Source: Mactromeris polynyma (taxonomy: Eukaryota; Mollusca; Bivalvia; Venerida; Mactridae). From it: 64,000 bases of DNA. Shown here one piece after another: positions 49,540-61,565 of this stretch. A program made the translations under genes and the position numbers. Every line of letters starts with the position of its first letter. Within the stretch, counting starts at the first letter, position 1. The stretch covers positions 4,032,807 to 4,096,806 of the forward strand of contig JASFXZ010000003.1 in the NCBI GenBank assembly GCA_032209605.1, written 5' to 3'. Below the pieces are notes generated by a model, which saw only the letters and a list, made by a program, of their open reading frames with translations, was not told the origin of the DNA and did not search any database.

Positions 49540-50295
49540 GTACTTCAATACATTTTATTATCATGTATATATTATTTTAAAATATGCATAAAAGCTCATT
49601 GACATGCGAGGTATAAATGCATTTAAATGACTAATGTTAAGCCATAACATAAACAGTTAGTCATTTTATCGCAATTTGCAAATTTTGCGATAATGCAATT
49701 GAAAGAACATGTTTGGTGCCTGAGAGTGTTTGGCATGTACACAGAATCAAGACTACCAACAATCTAGGCCTACATTTACTTCAGAGAAGTGCCCATTAAC
49801 TTTTTGTCAATTTTGTTTTGCAGTTTTGTGCTTCATTTTGTCAAAATTTAATTTGATTTTTGCACAAACTAATGGCTGTAGTGTAAACATGTCAGAATGG
49901 TCTAATCTCCTGCCTAATCCGTTATTACCGCAAGCCCTATGCAGACCGGGATAAGAGTAAATTCCAGGCTATCCGGGTATCCCGGGTGGTCGACTGGCTT
50001 TCTCAACAATCTTAAAATATCCGAGCATTAGTGAGTTTATATTAAAAAAGTAACAATTAATAGAAAGACTGTGACCAGTAATCGGTTTGTAGTACACGCG
50101 CCCGATGAAATGTACAAGCAAGTGGCTTAACTAGCCTCTTCATTGGTATGATATGTCATAATCACTTACAGCAAGTGCATTTATAAATTGCTGAGGCCCA
50201 TTTGGTAGTAAAATTCATTGAGATTATAGAAAACGTCGGAAGAGCATTGCATATATGATATTGATAGTAGCACTGGAATCATCAAGCATTATATA

Positions 50296-50694
50296 CAGTA
50301 AAACCATGATAATAAGACCATCGATAGGACCCTTGAACACCGGTCTGAATAATGAAGTGGTCTAAATATTGAGGTTGAATAAATAGCAAATCAGTGAAAA
50401 TTGACTTGAAAATAGTGTTATTAAATTTGAGGTGATCTTAAATTTGAGGTGGTCTTATTATTGAGGTGGTCTATTTATTGAGATGGTCTTATTATTGAGG
50501 TGGTCTTATTATTGAGGTGGTCTTATTATTGGGGTGGTCTATTTATTGAGATGGTCTTATTATTGAGGTGGTCTTATTATTGAGATGGTCTTATTATTGA
50601 GGTGGTCTATTTATTGAGATGGTCTATTTATTGAGGTGGTCTATTTATTGAGGTGGTCTATTTATTGAGGTGGTCTTTAAGTGAGGTTTTACTG
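50296..50694 (+). mobile_element. MITE, CAGTAAAACCTCA family, with expanded 17 bp repeats
   Basis: TA-flanked; CAGTAAAACCATGATAATAA and GTGAGGTTTTACTG ends. Nearly half of it is a tandem array of GGTGGTCTTATTATTGA and GGTGGTCTATTTATTGA variants (about 50440-50680), present as only two or three copies in the relatives. Confidence 0.85.
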
Positions 50695-50710
50695 TATTCA
50701 AAACTTACAA

Positions 50711-50943
50711 ATAACTTGATATTTACGGACAAGTTTCAGGCGACAGACTTGTACAGATATAGCTGGCATACCGCAGATCAGATTTATCAAAGTTGTAACA
50801 TCAACTGCCTGTAAAAGACTATTGATCCATATTAACCTTCTTGGAACAGATTTAACGGATCGTTTCATAATTCCACATACCATCAGTATATCCTGATCCA
50901 CTGTTGGAGCCGGAACTATACTGTTACTCGATTTATGGTTCAT
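50711..50943 (-). other. Coding-like segment, unassigned
   Basis: Opens with MNHKSSNSIVPAPTVDQDIL and includes MKRSVKSVPRRLIWINSLLQ and ISVQVCRLKLVRKYQVI. A consensus donor (ATTT|GTAAGT) ends it at 50711, and an internal acceptor (AGTCTTTTACAG) could start a shorter exon at 50823. No family recognised; a MITE end abuts it. Confidence 0.25.
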
Positions 50944-51084
50944 AAATATCCTTTACATCGAATTCTTCATTGAGTTATATTAAATACAATGTATGTACTA
51001 GTATATAGTTTAAGACAGTTATGTTACCCTTTTCACGATTATTTACCTATAAACAAAACCGTGGGGGACCCGTCGTCGACTTGC

Positions 51085-51290
51085 TATTGTCGCAGACCTA
51101 CAATCACTTGCCCCTCGCCGCTCCGGGTTCGAATCCCATCCCCGAACGTAGAATGTGAGAGAAATCTATCCAGCTTGCTTCCGGGAGTTCGGTCAGTCTT
51201 CACAGGTGTCTGCCAATGCCAGCAATAATACTAGAAGGGGCGCCTGGGTTCTTACTGCACCCTAATAGCTGGAAAAGTCGCTACATGATC
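51085..51290 (+). repeat. tRNA-derived SINE
   Basis: B box CCGGGTTCGAATCCCATC near 51124, then a tRNA-unrelated body with CTTCCGGGAGTTCGGTCAG and GGCGCCTGGGTTCTTACTGC and a TAGCTGGAAAAGTCGC end, a block I associate with bivalve SINEs. The A box is weak. Confidence 0.55.
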
Positions 51291-51679
51291 CTGACTGTCA
51301 ATGTGACTTCACAGACTCGTCTAAAATATGTTTTACAAAACACAATTTGTACTGAAAGAACACAAGCAAACTTTATATTTCTGGCATGAAGGGGGACGAA
51401 AACTGGGCAAAACAGCTAAACCGCCCTGAGATTTTTGCCAAAGTGGTCGGAAGAGATGAATGTAATTTTGGCAGGTTTACCGTTGATTGATTTCGTAGTT
51501 CAGTCAATAAATGCTATAGTGTCAAACCATCAAACTCATCAGAAGATGTGCCCGAAAAACTTTATAAACTATGTGAAATAGTACCTGTTGGTTAGCACCG
51601 AAGACCAGAATATTTGTGGACATTATTTGAGCTGATATCTATATGTCATACATCCGGTTCCGGTTGTCTCATGATAATG

Positions 51680-51990
51680 ATGGAAAAATACAAATTTAAC
51701 AAGGAATATCTTGAAAAAAATGGTCGGCGCAATTTCAAGGTTAAGAATTGTTGCCAACACAAAAGAATGCCGAGATGTTACGATTGTTCGTCCCTCCAGA
51801 TCCGAAATGGATTTCAGTCAGGTAACGTACCCTTTTCTTCGAAAAGTTAACAATTTCGTGTCAAGGTTACAAACGTTGTTCGGTTGAAGAGAAATTGCAT
51901 TGGTGGTTAACGTAAGATTTGATTGGTTTACACAACACTGATATACAAATAGCAAAACCATGTCAGTACAACTGCGCCGAAAAACGCTTA
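51680..51990 (-). repeat. Right copy of an inverted duplication (partner 41885-42185)
   Basis: Reads inverted relative to the partner, with AATGGTCGGCGCAATTTCAA, CCGAGATGTTACGATTG, GGTAACGTACCC, ACGTTGTTCGGTTGAAGAGA and TGGTGGTTAACGTAAGA in order. Confidence 0.75.
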
Positions 51991-52004
51991 TCGACGTACA
52001 TGTG

Positions 52005-52219
52005 TACATTTTAAGACAGAAACTCAGACTTAGACTTTAAATTTACCATCGTTATACACGTATTTACCATCCTTCTGTTTTCATTAAAACTAAACAAATG
52101 CAATTTTGTCTGAATAATTGCTGTTACTCACTATACATTGTGAGAGCAAAAAAGTAATTTGACATTATAAAGTCTAAGTCTGAGTTTCAGTCTTATTTTG
52201 TTATTGAATACGGCCCCTG
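52005..52219. mobile_element. Foldback MITE, GACTGAAACTCAGACTT family, left end truncated
   Basis: ATTTTAAGACAGAAACTCAG and AAGTCTAAGTCTGAGTTTCA arms; the right end keeps TTGAATACGGCCCC while the left outer TIR is absent. It starts where the duplication 51680-51990 ends. Confidence 0.7.
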
Positions 52220-53856
52220 AAACATTAAGGATACGTAACCTAACGAAATACAATCTTAAGGAAATCAGAAATCTCGGACGAAACCAGACAGCCGGGCCTC
52301 CATGCGGAGATTGTGATATTTCATAAACAAATCATATCGTAATGAGTGTGTTATTTTCACTCACTTAAATCGAATGTTTATATTGCGTAAAATTTATCAT
52401 TGAGTCGAACTTGTCGGTAAAATCAACACAAAACGGTAAGATTGAACTTTTATTAATTATTTTCTGCTCATTAAACTTTTCATATTTGTATATTATGCAT
52501 AACATAGTATGAATACTTTTTGTACAATTAAATAATTGTGCTTGAATTTATATTCGTAATACTTTGTTTACATCGGTGTTTTGTTATTGGGAGAATTCAT
52601 AGTTCAATAAGCTCATACTACGCTAAATGTGGGAATAGTTTCTTTTTCTTTGTATACGAACATAAATATTCAATATATGTTTTTTTCTTTGTCATTTCTC
52701 GTGAAAAATCATGAATTTTGAAATGCGATTTTATGTTTACTAAGCAATAAATATTAAATACGTTGTAATGAAATAAAATAAGAATTATATCAACGAGATT
52801 AGAAAGTTGACAATGCGGACAAGGCTTTCATTAGAAACCAAAATGTTTTGTATAAAGATATGAGAGGTGTGTCAGGAAGGATCTTTCCTCCGAATGAGAG
52901 TTTTTACCACAAATGCGTAATTGTAAATATTAACCAGAAAACAGACTCGTGCAACAAACGGTACTTATTCTAAATGTTTCTGACGCATTGCAGTTCTTTT
53001 ACGATACCCGAATTGTACACGCCAATCAAGATTTTTTGTGACATAAAATGTTCATCTTACACTAGCTAACTTTCATATTTAACTTAATTTCCCTACTGAT
53101 TGTCCATATATAAGATACTGTTTCATTGCTGATCTGGAGGGAAAATATGACAATGTCATGCAAGAGCTCATTAAATTCATTACATTTGTGAAGTAAAATA
53201 CTGATATATTGTTCTTTTTTGTGTTAGCAAGCAGTGTTGCACAAATGTATATGTCTACTGTATTGTAAATCAATGATTCATAGCCGGGTACAGGACCGGA
53301 AATATACTTAATACCATTAAAAACTAGGCTTCATTTTGTACATGGTGTAAAAAGCCACCAACTGTTACCAATGTTTAAAATATTGTTCAAAAGTATGGAC
53401 CAATAATTCATATTTCATGATTGAATATGTTTAGGAATTTATGTTAGTGAATTAATACAGAATTAACTTTTCGGTTGCGTTTTAATTGCTTTATGTATAT
53501 TTACTTACTGGAACGATCATGATAATTTTCGGGGCTCTATATTTCTGGACAATTACCACGCCAGTTTAAGAATGTGCAACTGACTTTAATGTTTTGTCAT
53601 TCTTATATAGGATGTTGTTTATAAGCCATTGGCTACATATTGATTATACGTCCGGAGGAAATCATGAACCTTTTCACCCAGGTAAAATATAATATATATA
53701 GATATACAATAATGAAGAGAAAACAACATTCTTGTCAAATATAGTTTCAGGTATAATAATTGAACGATACAACTATGATATGATTCAAAGATGATTTGGT
53801 CTATACATATACGTATGCAATTATAATATTCTTGAAAACCATTTTCGTTTGAAATA

Positions 53857-54032
53857 CAGTCGGACCTCGATTATTCGACGACCTTTTATTCGAATACTTG
53901 GTATCATCCGAAATAAATATCAGGTCCCGATATATCTTAGACAAGTCAATGTGAAATTAAACATTCGAAAACCATGTATTATTCGAAATAAAAGTTCGGA
54001 CTCGATGAATTCGAATGAACGAGGTCCGATTG
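53857..54032 (+). mobile_element. Pogo/Tigger-like MITE, best-preserved copy
   Basis: TA on both sides; CAGTCGGACCTCGATTATTC start and AATGAACGAGGTCCGATTG end. The CAGTnnnACCTCG TIR plus TA target is typical of pogo/Tigger elements; no transposase is present. Confidence 0.85.
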
Positions 54033-55443
54033 TAATATATTTACGAATCTGTCAGTGGATACCTCGTAGGTCTTACAAGAGCTTTATAGCTCTTGTGACT
54101 TGTTGATCATAATATGCGTTGTTAAATAAAGCTTCTATATCTGTATTTTATTCATTTACACGTTTCTGGTTATCACTTCGTACTGCTTGCTAGAGACATC
54201 TTCAGTACAATGTCAGAGATGCTCAATAAATATTCAATATATGTTTGTGTCTTTGTCATTTTTCATGAATTTTGAAACGCGCTTTTTTGTGAGAACTAAA
54301 CAATAAATATAAATTAAGTTATAATAATGAATTAATATATTCATTACTTAATAAAGAAACATTAATGCAAAATATACCATATGTAACACACACAAATTTA
54401 ATAATCATGTCCTGAAAGCAATAAAAGACAATGGATGTGTTTGCAATTAACATGAAAGTTTGACGAATGGTTATTGTTTAACCACACTGACTATCGAAAA
54501 GAGAAGATGGTGTAAATTTATTACATATATATTGTCTTTGTATTTCGCACACACAGTCCCGCACAGTCCCGGGAAGCCAAACAAATACATAGCCGGTGGG
54601 GCAACGGCGAACGCCGCAAACGCGGCACGATACGTCCCATGGGTCCGTGAACACCTGACGTTAGCAAACACATTTATTGTTCATAATGTATAATGAATTT
54701 TATAACCGCAATAGCATGTTCAAAACATGAAGAGTTTGTAATTTGATTCATATAATTTACCACCCCGGAGTTAGTAGGCCTGGTATCCGTATTGATATAT
54801 TCACGACCGTTCACAATCATTTCAAGTAATTGCCACACAACATATTGTCAATTTAGCTATTAAGCTCGCGCAATTAAGCCTTTATGTAAACGGATTAAGC
54901 GAACAAAATACTACTTAAACCTTTTAAGGGCTACTTATGGGCCCTGATGCGATAGGTGTCAGGGGTGCAAGCACTTCAGAAGTAAACGAGCTTACCACAA
55001 ACTGAAATTTGATATTTTCGAACTGATGAATTCTATACGAAGTACTTGGGCAAGAATTTTGGCAAATCAACGATTTGTTTAATAATCAAACAAATAGGGA
55101 TTAAAACGCATTTCAAACACTTAGCTTCATGAAATTATCTTTTCTGTAAATACGTTTATCTAGATTTTAAACGTGTTAATCACTTTCAGTACTTTGATGA
55201 ATCTGACAGGTGCTCTCTGGTTTTTGTCATAAGACTTCCCACTTCGAATTTGGATCAGAATTAATCAGATCATTACTCACAATTAATTCAATTAAGGAGT
55301 GGTAATTTTCAGTTCGCTAAAAGTTTTAAGAAAAGGAATAACATCATCTAAGAGTGAGTTCCATTATTTCTCTTTCTTTGGAATTGTTTATTCGGCATTA
55401 TAATACTGATAATTCCATTTCAACATTTAAACGCAGTTATTTA

Positions 55444-55620
55444 CAGTCGCACCTCGTTTATTCGACAACCTTCTATCCGATTACTCTGTATCATCCGAAA
55501 TGAATTTAAGGGGCCGATGTATCTTCTTATACACGTAAAATAAAAATGGTCGATCCGAAACCATGTATAATTCGAATTAAATTTCGGACCCGATGAATTC
55601 GAATGAACGAAGTCTGACTG
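55444..55620 (+). mobile_element. Pogo/Tigger-like MITE upstream of Dmbx
   Basis: TA on both sides; CAGTCGCACCTCGTTTATTC start and AATGAACGAAGTCTGACTG end, about 177 bp. Confidence 0.85.
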
Positions 55621-56415
55621 TACATATATATTTAAGTGTAAGATCAAATATAAATTAGGAGTTTCATGAACTCACAGGCAATTGATGTCTTACTTATGAT
55701 GAAAGCTAAATAAAATTAATTGATTGCGTATTGGTAAATAATTTATTATCAAGTATAAATAGTTAATTCATACTAAATTGCAAGTCCATTGAACTTATTT
55801 TTTTACATGAGATTCGTTGCTTTTGTTGCAAACATTTGATCTTTGATCAAGAGGTAAATTTGGATTACTAGTGTCCATGACTTTCGTTCTGCCAGCTTTA
55901 TTTTTACTTATTTTGTTATGTAAAAAGGGACTTTGTAAGGAAAACAAGTTGTGCAATTAGCAGATCATCAGTGTTTGTCAAGTGTTAGTCTCTGCCCTGC
56001 AAATCCGGGAAATTAGCAATCATAGTAGATGTTTAGGCTTTAAGCCTCAGAAACTGCTGATTTAGCGACCATACCAAAATACCGGGCCCCAATTTCACGA
56101 AAATATTGAAGTCAATGCTTGAGAAAATATATAGCCTTACATTGTTCAAAACACAGTTTACAAACACAGAGGTGTAATCATGTGAATTAAGCAAAAATAA
56201 TGCGTTAGTCTTACCATCGTTTTTCGCTTCTTTGCATATTTTTTCGAATGTACGTAAAATAATGTACTCTAAGTATGGTAATTATCGAAATACCGGTCTT
56301 ATATTACATTTGTAATAGACTTAAATATATTTGTGAAATCGGATCTGTTTCTTTAGATCAAATATGAATTGAAAACTTGTATTGTAACATTTAAACACTA
56401 TCTTTTCAGGACAGA

Positions 56416-56611
56416 ATGCAGATACAACCATATGAGGGTATTCCGTACTCGTATCCCTGTCCCCCGGGATTAATCAGTCTCCAACCCCCTCCGCCCAGCA
56501 TGTTACCACACAATATCTGCCTACCACGCCCAGGTCTACCAGCACCTTACACTCACGGGATAATGCCACACCCACAGCTCCACCCATTCACATTAGCAGA
56601 GAGACTAGCAG
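56416..56611 (+). CDS. DMBX1: Dmbx exon with start codon
   Basis: 65 codons plus 1 nt; the exon itself starts at 56410 after TCTTTTCAG. A Pro-rich N-terminus ([10 protein letters not shown]) leads to [10 protein letters not shown], the conserved Dmbx N-terminal motif completed by the next exon. The donor is CAG|GTAAGT-like (AGCAG|GTAAGT). Confidence 0.92.
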
Positions 56612-59600
56612 GTAAGTCTGTCGTACATTTTCTAATCCTAACTCCAGGCTACAATCTCTCAAAGCATCTCAAACAGAAATCTCAACATTGACATTTTACG
56701 CAAATCAGAGTCTGAGTGTAAGACAAATCTCATTTTTGATCGCTTGAAAGTTTTAAGAAATAATCATCTCATTGTTTTCGTTATGTATGTAATACCAATT
56801 TTGATTACGGTCTCCGAAGAAAAAAATCTCACTGATTTGAGACAATATTTGAGCTGAGATTTAGCTCAGATTGAGATGCTTCGGGAGATCGGAGCCAGAG
56901 CATGACCCCTTTGGTAGATGCAAGGTTTGACTGTTGTTGAGAGGTTGTTCTTGCAGGCTCTCCAACAATTTATCGATAATTGCTGGTTTATTGAGAGGTA
57001 TAATTGAAGGTCAATTTAATTGCGGTAGAATTAATAATTTTGTTGAAGAGAGGTTGTTGCTCAAGAGAAGACCGATGCGAAATGGTCACACTGTACATGT
57101 ATTGACTTTCCAATATTAATATCTTGAGCGAAATTAGCAAAATTCAAGATTTTGGTGGCAGTCTTCAGTTTTATAGTTTTGTTTCACTTGTTTAATCACT
57201 GCTTCAACCACTGTACATTGTTAGACAAATGCATTTCCAGTCCTACAGATAGAATTACAGTAAATATGCATATGTTGCATAGAGTCTTCCAGATATGATT
57301 GAGATACGATTTATGTCATTGACAGATAGACATATTTGTCTTGATAAATAGGCCTCTCAAATGATTTTATTTCGGGTGATTAATGAGGGTTACATCTTGG
57401 AAAAAACTGAAGATCTTGCAGTATAAATGGGCATAGTCTAATACAAAATCCTGAAGGGAATGTTGTCTTAAAGGAGACTTATGACAATTTCACGTGATCT
57501 CATGTTGCTAGATGCGTAATTATGTTCCTTTATTCATTGAATGCATTAATGAAATCTTAATGAAATATAAATTGAGCTCTTTATACATTTATGTACATAC
57601 AAGATTAATGTTAAAATGTTAAAAAGAAAATGCGATATAAAACTACGGAATCTTGTTTACGCCTTCACACTTTCGAGATGTGGTGAATGCAATAACCTCA
57701 GAAGTTTTTATACAAAAATGCCAACTTTTCTTGTTGAAATATTCTCTATGAAAAGTTGCAAAAGATTTGGGTCGATATACACTTCTCTCTTCTTTTGCCT
57801 CATAACGAAAAAAAATGACAGTCTCTGAAAAAAGTGTAAGCCAAATTGGTGTAAATGTTGTTGGCTTCAACACGATTCCGTAGAAACCAAATTTCAAATG
57901 AAAACTGGATTGATTAAGAACGTTGTATTTTACAGATATGATATTCGAAGCTAGATATGGTCCACATCGTAAACAAAGAAGAAGTAGAACTGCTTTCACA
58001 AACCAACAGCTCGCAGCACTAGAAAAAACGTTTTCCAAAACCCACTACCCGGATGTTGTGATGCGTGAGCGTCTTGCCATGGTAACCAATTTACCCGAGG
58101 CTAGAATACAGGTATTTAAATGAATTTGTGTATCTTATCATTTGTTTGACATTTTCAAGATTATGCAAGTGATATACATGTACTAAAATACAATATAACC
58201 GCTTCGAAGCGGCCTTCTGTTGTTAAAAAATCTCCTTGTTGGTCCACTCTTGACCAACAACGTCTTCATAGCGGCCGTCTCTTGACCAACAACGTCTTCA
58301 TAGCGGCCGTCTCTTGACCAACAACGTCTTCATAGCGGCCCTCTCTTGACCAACAACGTCTTCATAGCGGCCCTCTCTTGACCAACAACGTCTTCATAGC
58401 GGCCCTCTCTTGACCAACAACGTCTTCATAGCGGCCGTCTCTTGACCAACAACGTCTTCATAGCGGCCGTCTCTTGACCAACAACGTCTTCATAGCGGCC
58501 GTCTCTTGACCAACAACGTCTTCAATGCTGCCCTCTCTTGACCAACAACGTCTTCATAGCGGCCCTCTCTTGACCAACAACGTCTTAAATGCGGCCCTCT
58601 CTTGACCAACAGCGTCTTCATAGCGGCCTTCTCTTGACCAACAACGTCTTCAAAGCGGCCGTCTCTTGACCAACAACGTCTTCATAGCGGCTCCCTCTTG
58701 ACCAACAACGTCTTCATAGCGGCCCTCTCTTGACCAACAAAGTCTTCATAGCGGCCGTCTCTTGACCAACAACGTCTTCAAAGCGGCCGTCTCTTGACCA
58801 ACAACGTCTTCAATGCGGCCCTCTCTTGACCAACAACATCTTCATAGCGGCCCTCTCTTGACCAACAACGTCTTCAAAGCGGCCCTCTCTTGACCAACAA
58901 CGTCTTCATAGCGGCCCCCTCTTGACCAACAACGTCTTCATAGCGGCCCTCTCTTGACAAACAACGTCTTCAAAGCGGCCCTCTCTTGACCAACAACGTC
59001 TTCAAAGCGGCCCTCTCTTGACCAACAACGTCTTCAATGCGGCCCTCTCTTGACCAACAACGTCTTCAATGCGACCCTCTCTTGACCAGCAACGTCTTCA
59101 AAGCGGCCCTCTCTTGACCAACAACGTCTTCAAAGCGACCCTCACTTGAGCAACAATCTCTCCAAAGCGGCCCTCATTTGAGCAACAATCTCTCCATAGC
59201 GGCCCTCATTTGAGCAACAATCTCTCCATAGCGGCCCCTTACTTGAGCAACAATCTCTCCATAGCGGCCCTCACTTGAGCAACAATCTCTCCATAGCGGC
59301 CCTCATTTGAGCAACAATCTCTCCATAGCGGCCCCTCACTTGAGCAAAATCCTCTCCATAGCGGCCCTCACTTGAGCAACAACCTCTCCATAGCAGCCGT
59401 CCTCACTTGAGAAACAACCTCTCCATAGCAGCCCTCATCACTTGAGCAACAATCTCTCCAAAACGGCCATCATTTGAGCATCAACCTCTCCAAAGCGGCC
59501 CTCACTTGAGAAACAACCTCTCCATTACAGCCCTCCTCATTTGAGCAACAACCTCTCCAAAGCGGCCATCATTTGAGCAACAACCTCTCCAAAGCGGCCC

Positions 59601-61565
59601 TCATTTGAGCAACAACCTCTCTAAAGCGGCGCTCACTTGAGAAACAACCTCTCCATAGGAGCCCTCCTCACTTGGGCAACAATCTCTCCATAGCAGCCGT
59701 CCTCACTTGAGCAACAACCTCTCCATAGCAGCCCTCCTCACTTAAGCAACAATCTCTCCAAAACGACCATCATTTGAGCAACAACATCTCCAAAGCGGTC
59801 ATCATTTGAGCAACAGCATCTCCAAAACGGCCATCACTTGAGCAACAATCTCTCCAAAACGGCAATCATTTGAGCAACAACATCTCCAAAGCGGCCCTCT
59901 CTTGAACAACAACCTCTACATAGCAACCCTCATTTGAGAAACAACCTCTCCATAGCAGCCCTCCTCACTTGAGCAACAAGTTCTCCAAAACGGCCATCAT
60001 TTGAGCAACAACCTCTCCATAGCAGCCCTCCTCACTTGAGCAACAAGTTCTCCAAAACGGCCATCATTTGAGCAACAACATCTCCAAAGCGGCCCTCTCT
60101 TGAGCAACAACCTCTCCAAAGCGGCCCTCATTTGAGCAAAAACCTCTGCAAAGCGGCCGTCATTTGAGCAACATCCTCTCCAAAGCGACCCTCATTTGAG
60201 CAAACACCTCTCTGAAAGAACCTCTCTCATGATCAACAACCTCTCTTAATGCGACCCTCTCTTGAGCAACAATCTCTCTTTAAGCGATCCTCTCTTGAGC
60301 AACAACCTTTCTTTAAGCGACCCTCTCTTGAGCAACAACCTTTCTTTAAGCGAACCTCTCTTGATCAACAACCTCTCTTTAAGCGACCCTCTCTTGAGCT
60401 AAAACCTCTCATAAAGAGCCTCCCAAAAAATGTTGCTGCGAAGAGTTTGCTCTGTACATCAGTATATCAAGGCTCTGTAAACATGTCGAACTTAGTAAAC
60501 TTATATTCAACAAAACAGGACATTAAGTTTCAAACTTTATTCCGCAAATAATTACCTGTGGTTATCTATACACAACAGTAAACATCAGAAAATAACAAAT
60601 TCATGTAACATAATTATCATACAATACCAATAACTTAAACGTGTGTACATGTATAGTCATATATTACACTTACACGCCAATACACACATGCAGAGTGGCA
60701 TACAAATACTCGTATCACGCGTATATATAAAACATCCAATATTTACAAAATAAAACAAGAATAGAAGAAGACATAAATGATTAAAATTAATTCGATATTT
60801 TGAAGTTGTCAGAAAATTGTAAAGAGTAAAGATGCTTATCACAGTATGAACCTTCTTTTGTCCCTTTACATAGGTTTGGTTCAAAAACCGACGAGCAAAG
60901 TTCAGAAAAAGGAATAAAATCGTCAAGCTATCATCCCCTCTAACCGTACAAGACATTGCTAGTCAGAGTTCGTCTGCATACTTCAAAGCAGACGATTCCA
61001 CAGTTGAACATGAAACAGAACATAATGCAACAAACGGTGACAATTCAGTTTCTCAAAATGCAGACGAGAATATATTCCCAAGGGACAAAATTCTAAAATC
61101 TGGTAAGTATTAATCGTCCATATTTATCTCCCTTTACTTAAGTTTTGCAAATATTTGTAGCCTTTTTTGTGTTTAATGATGCTTTAAAAGTCCCGTAAGT
61201 CTTTATGAAGCGATTATCACAGTTTATCTAAATTTTGAGAATAACTTATTTATTTCATAATTATGTATTAGAGTTTTAAAGATAATTAAAGATATGTAAT
61301 AATTGCAGAAATGTGTCAGGGAGCCGCGGAGACGTGTCCTAAGTTTCCTGGACAGCCCCGGAATATCATGAGCACACATATAGGTCAGTACTATCATTCC
61401 TACGAAGGTGACAAAAGTACTCCGAGTGGACCAGAACCACGTGTATCTGCGCATGTGTCAACATCACCAAAAGTGAGAAATGACCTTCAACTTTTACCAA
61501 AAGATGGCGAACCACACAAGCTTCACCCCGACGTCGATAACACTAGTGTTATCAAGAATGCATAA
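56416..61565 (+). CDS. DMBX1: Dmbx homeobox transcription factor (4 coding exons)
   Basis: Nuclear paired-like homeodomain factor; in vertebrates DMBX1 acts in midbrain and diencephalon development. Exons: 56416-56611, 57936-58111, 60874-61102, 61309-61565. The phases agree, giving 285 residues. The N-terminal [16 protein letters not shown] block is specific to Dmbx. The homeodomain is residues 79-138 with L16, F20, W48, N51 and Lys50, the residue that favours TAATCC-type sites. The intron between homeodomain positions 46 and 47 is the usual paired-like position. N-terminal residues 1-60 are Pro-rich. The C-terminal half is polar and shows no OAR motif, unlike vertebrate DMBX1. Acceptor TCTTTTCAG six bases before the ATG implies an upstream noncoding exon. 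The homeodomain intron is mostly a 32 bp minisatellite. Confidence 0.94.
56645..56898. mobile_element. Foldback MITE, CAGGCCCCGATCT family, in a Dmbx intron
   Basis: The right end GAGATGCTTCGGGAGATC and GGAGCCAG matches the family; the left end (CAGGCTACAATCTCTCAAAG) is diverged. It starts 34 bp after the donor of the first coding exon. Confidence 0.7.
57936..58111 (+). CDS. DMBX1: Dmbx exon: homeodomain residues 1-46
   Basis: 2 nt plus 58 codons: [14 protein letters not shown], then the homeodomain from QRRSRTAF to PEARIQ. The acceptor is ATTTTACAG and the donor CAG|GTATTT, phase 0. Confidence 0.95.
58195..60400 (+). repeat. 32 bp minisatellite in the Dmbx homeodomain intron
   Basis: About 65-70 units. 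Left block (to ~59140): TTGACCAACAACGTCTTCAT plus AGCGGCCCTCTC. Middle block (to ~60230): TTGAGCAACAATCTCTCCAT plus AGCGGCCCTCAC, with 34-36 bp variants. Right block: 33 bp units with CCTTTCTTTAAGCGACCCTC. GC content is clearly above the host DNA. It occupies most of the 2,762 bp intron. Confidence 0.97.
60874..61102 (+). CDS. DMBX1: Dmbx exon: recognition helix end and C-terminal region (no ATG)
   Basis: 76 codons plus 1 nt: [15 protein letters not shown], then a Ser/Asp/Glu-rich region ending PRDKILKS. The acceptor is CCCTTTACATAG and the donor TCTG|GTAAGT. The exon has no start codon and is hidden from an ATG-based ORF scan. Confidence 0.94.
61309..61565 (+). CDS. DMBX1: Dmbx terminal exon
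   Basis: 2 nt plus 84 codons and TAA; acceptor TAATTGCAG. Starts [19 protein letters not shown] and ends DNTSVIKNA. No OAR-like IENLRLRAK motif is seen. Confidence 0.9.

Noticed and set aside
54460..54693. Overlapping plus and minus ORFs at the CpG-rich patch
   Set aside because: Both strands are open over the same GC-rich stretch, as expected from composition; no motif in either.
58195..60400. CRISPR-like spacing of about 32 bp repeats
   Set aside because: Units are head-to-tail with no unique spacers, inside a spliced animal gene; it is a minisatellite.
60249..60551. 100-codon frame with [11 protein letters not shown] repeats
   Set aside because: It is the right end of the intronic minisatellite, where the unit becomes 33 bp and so stays in frame by chance.
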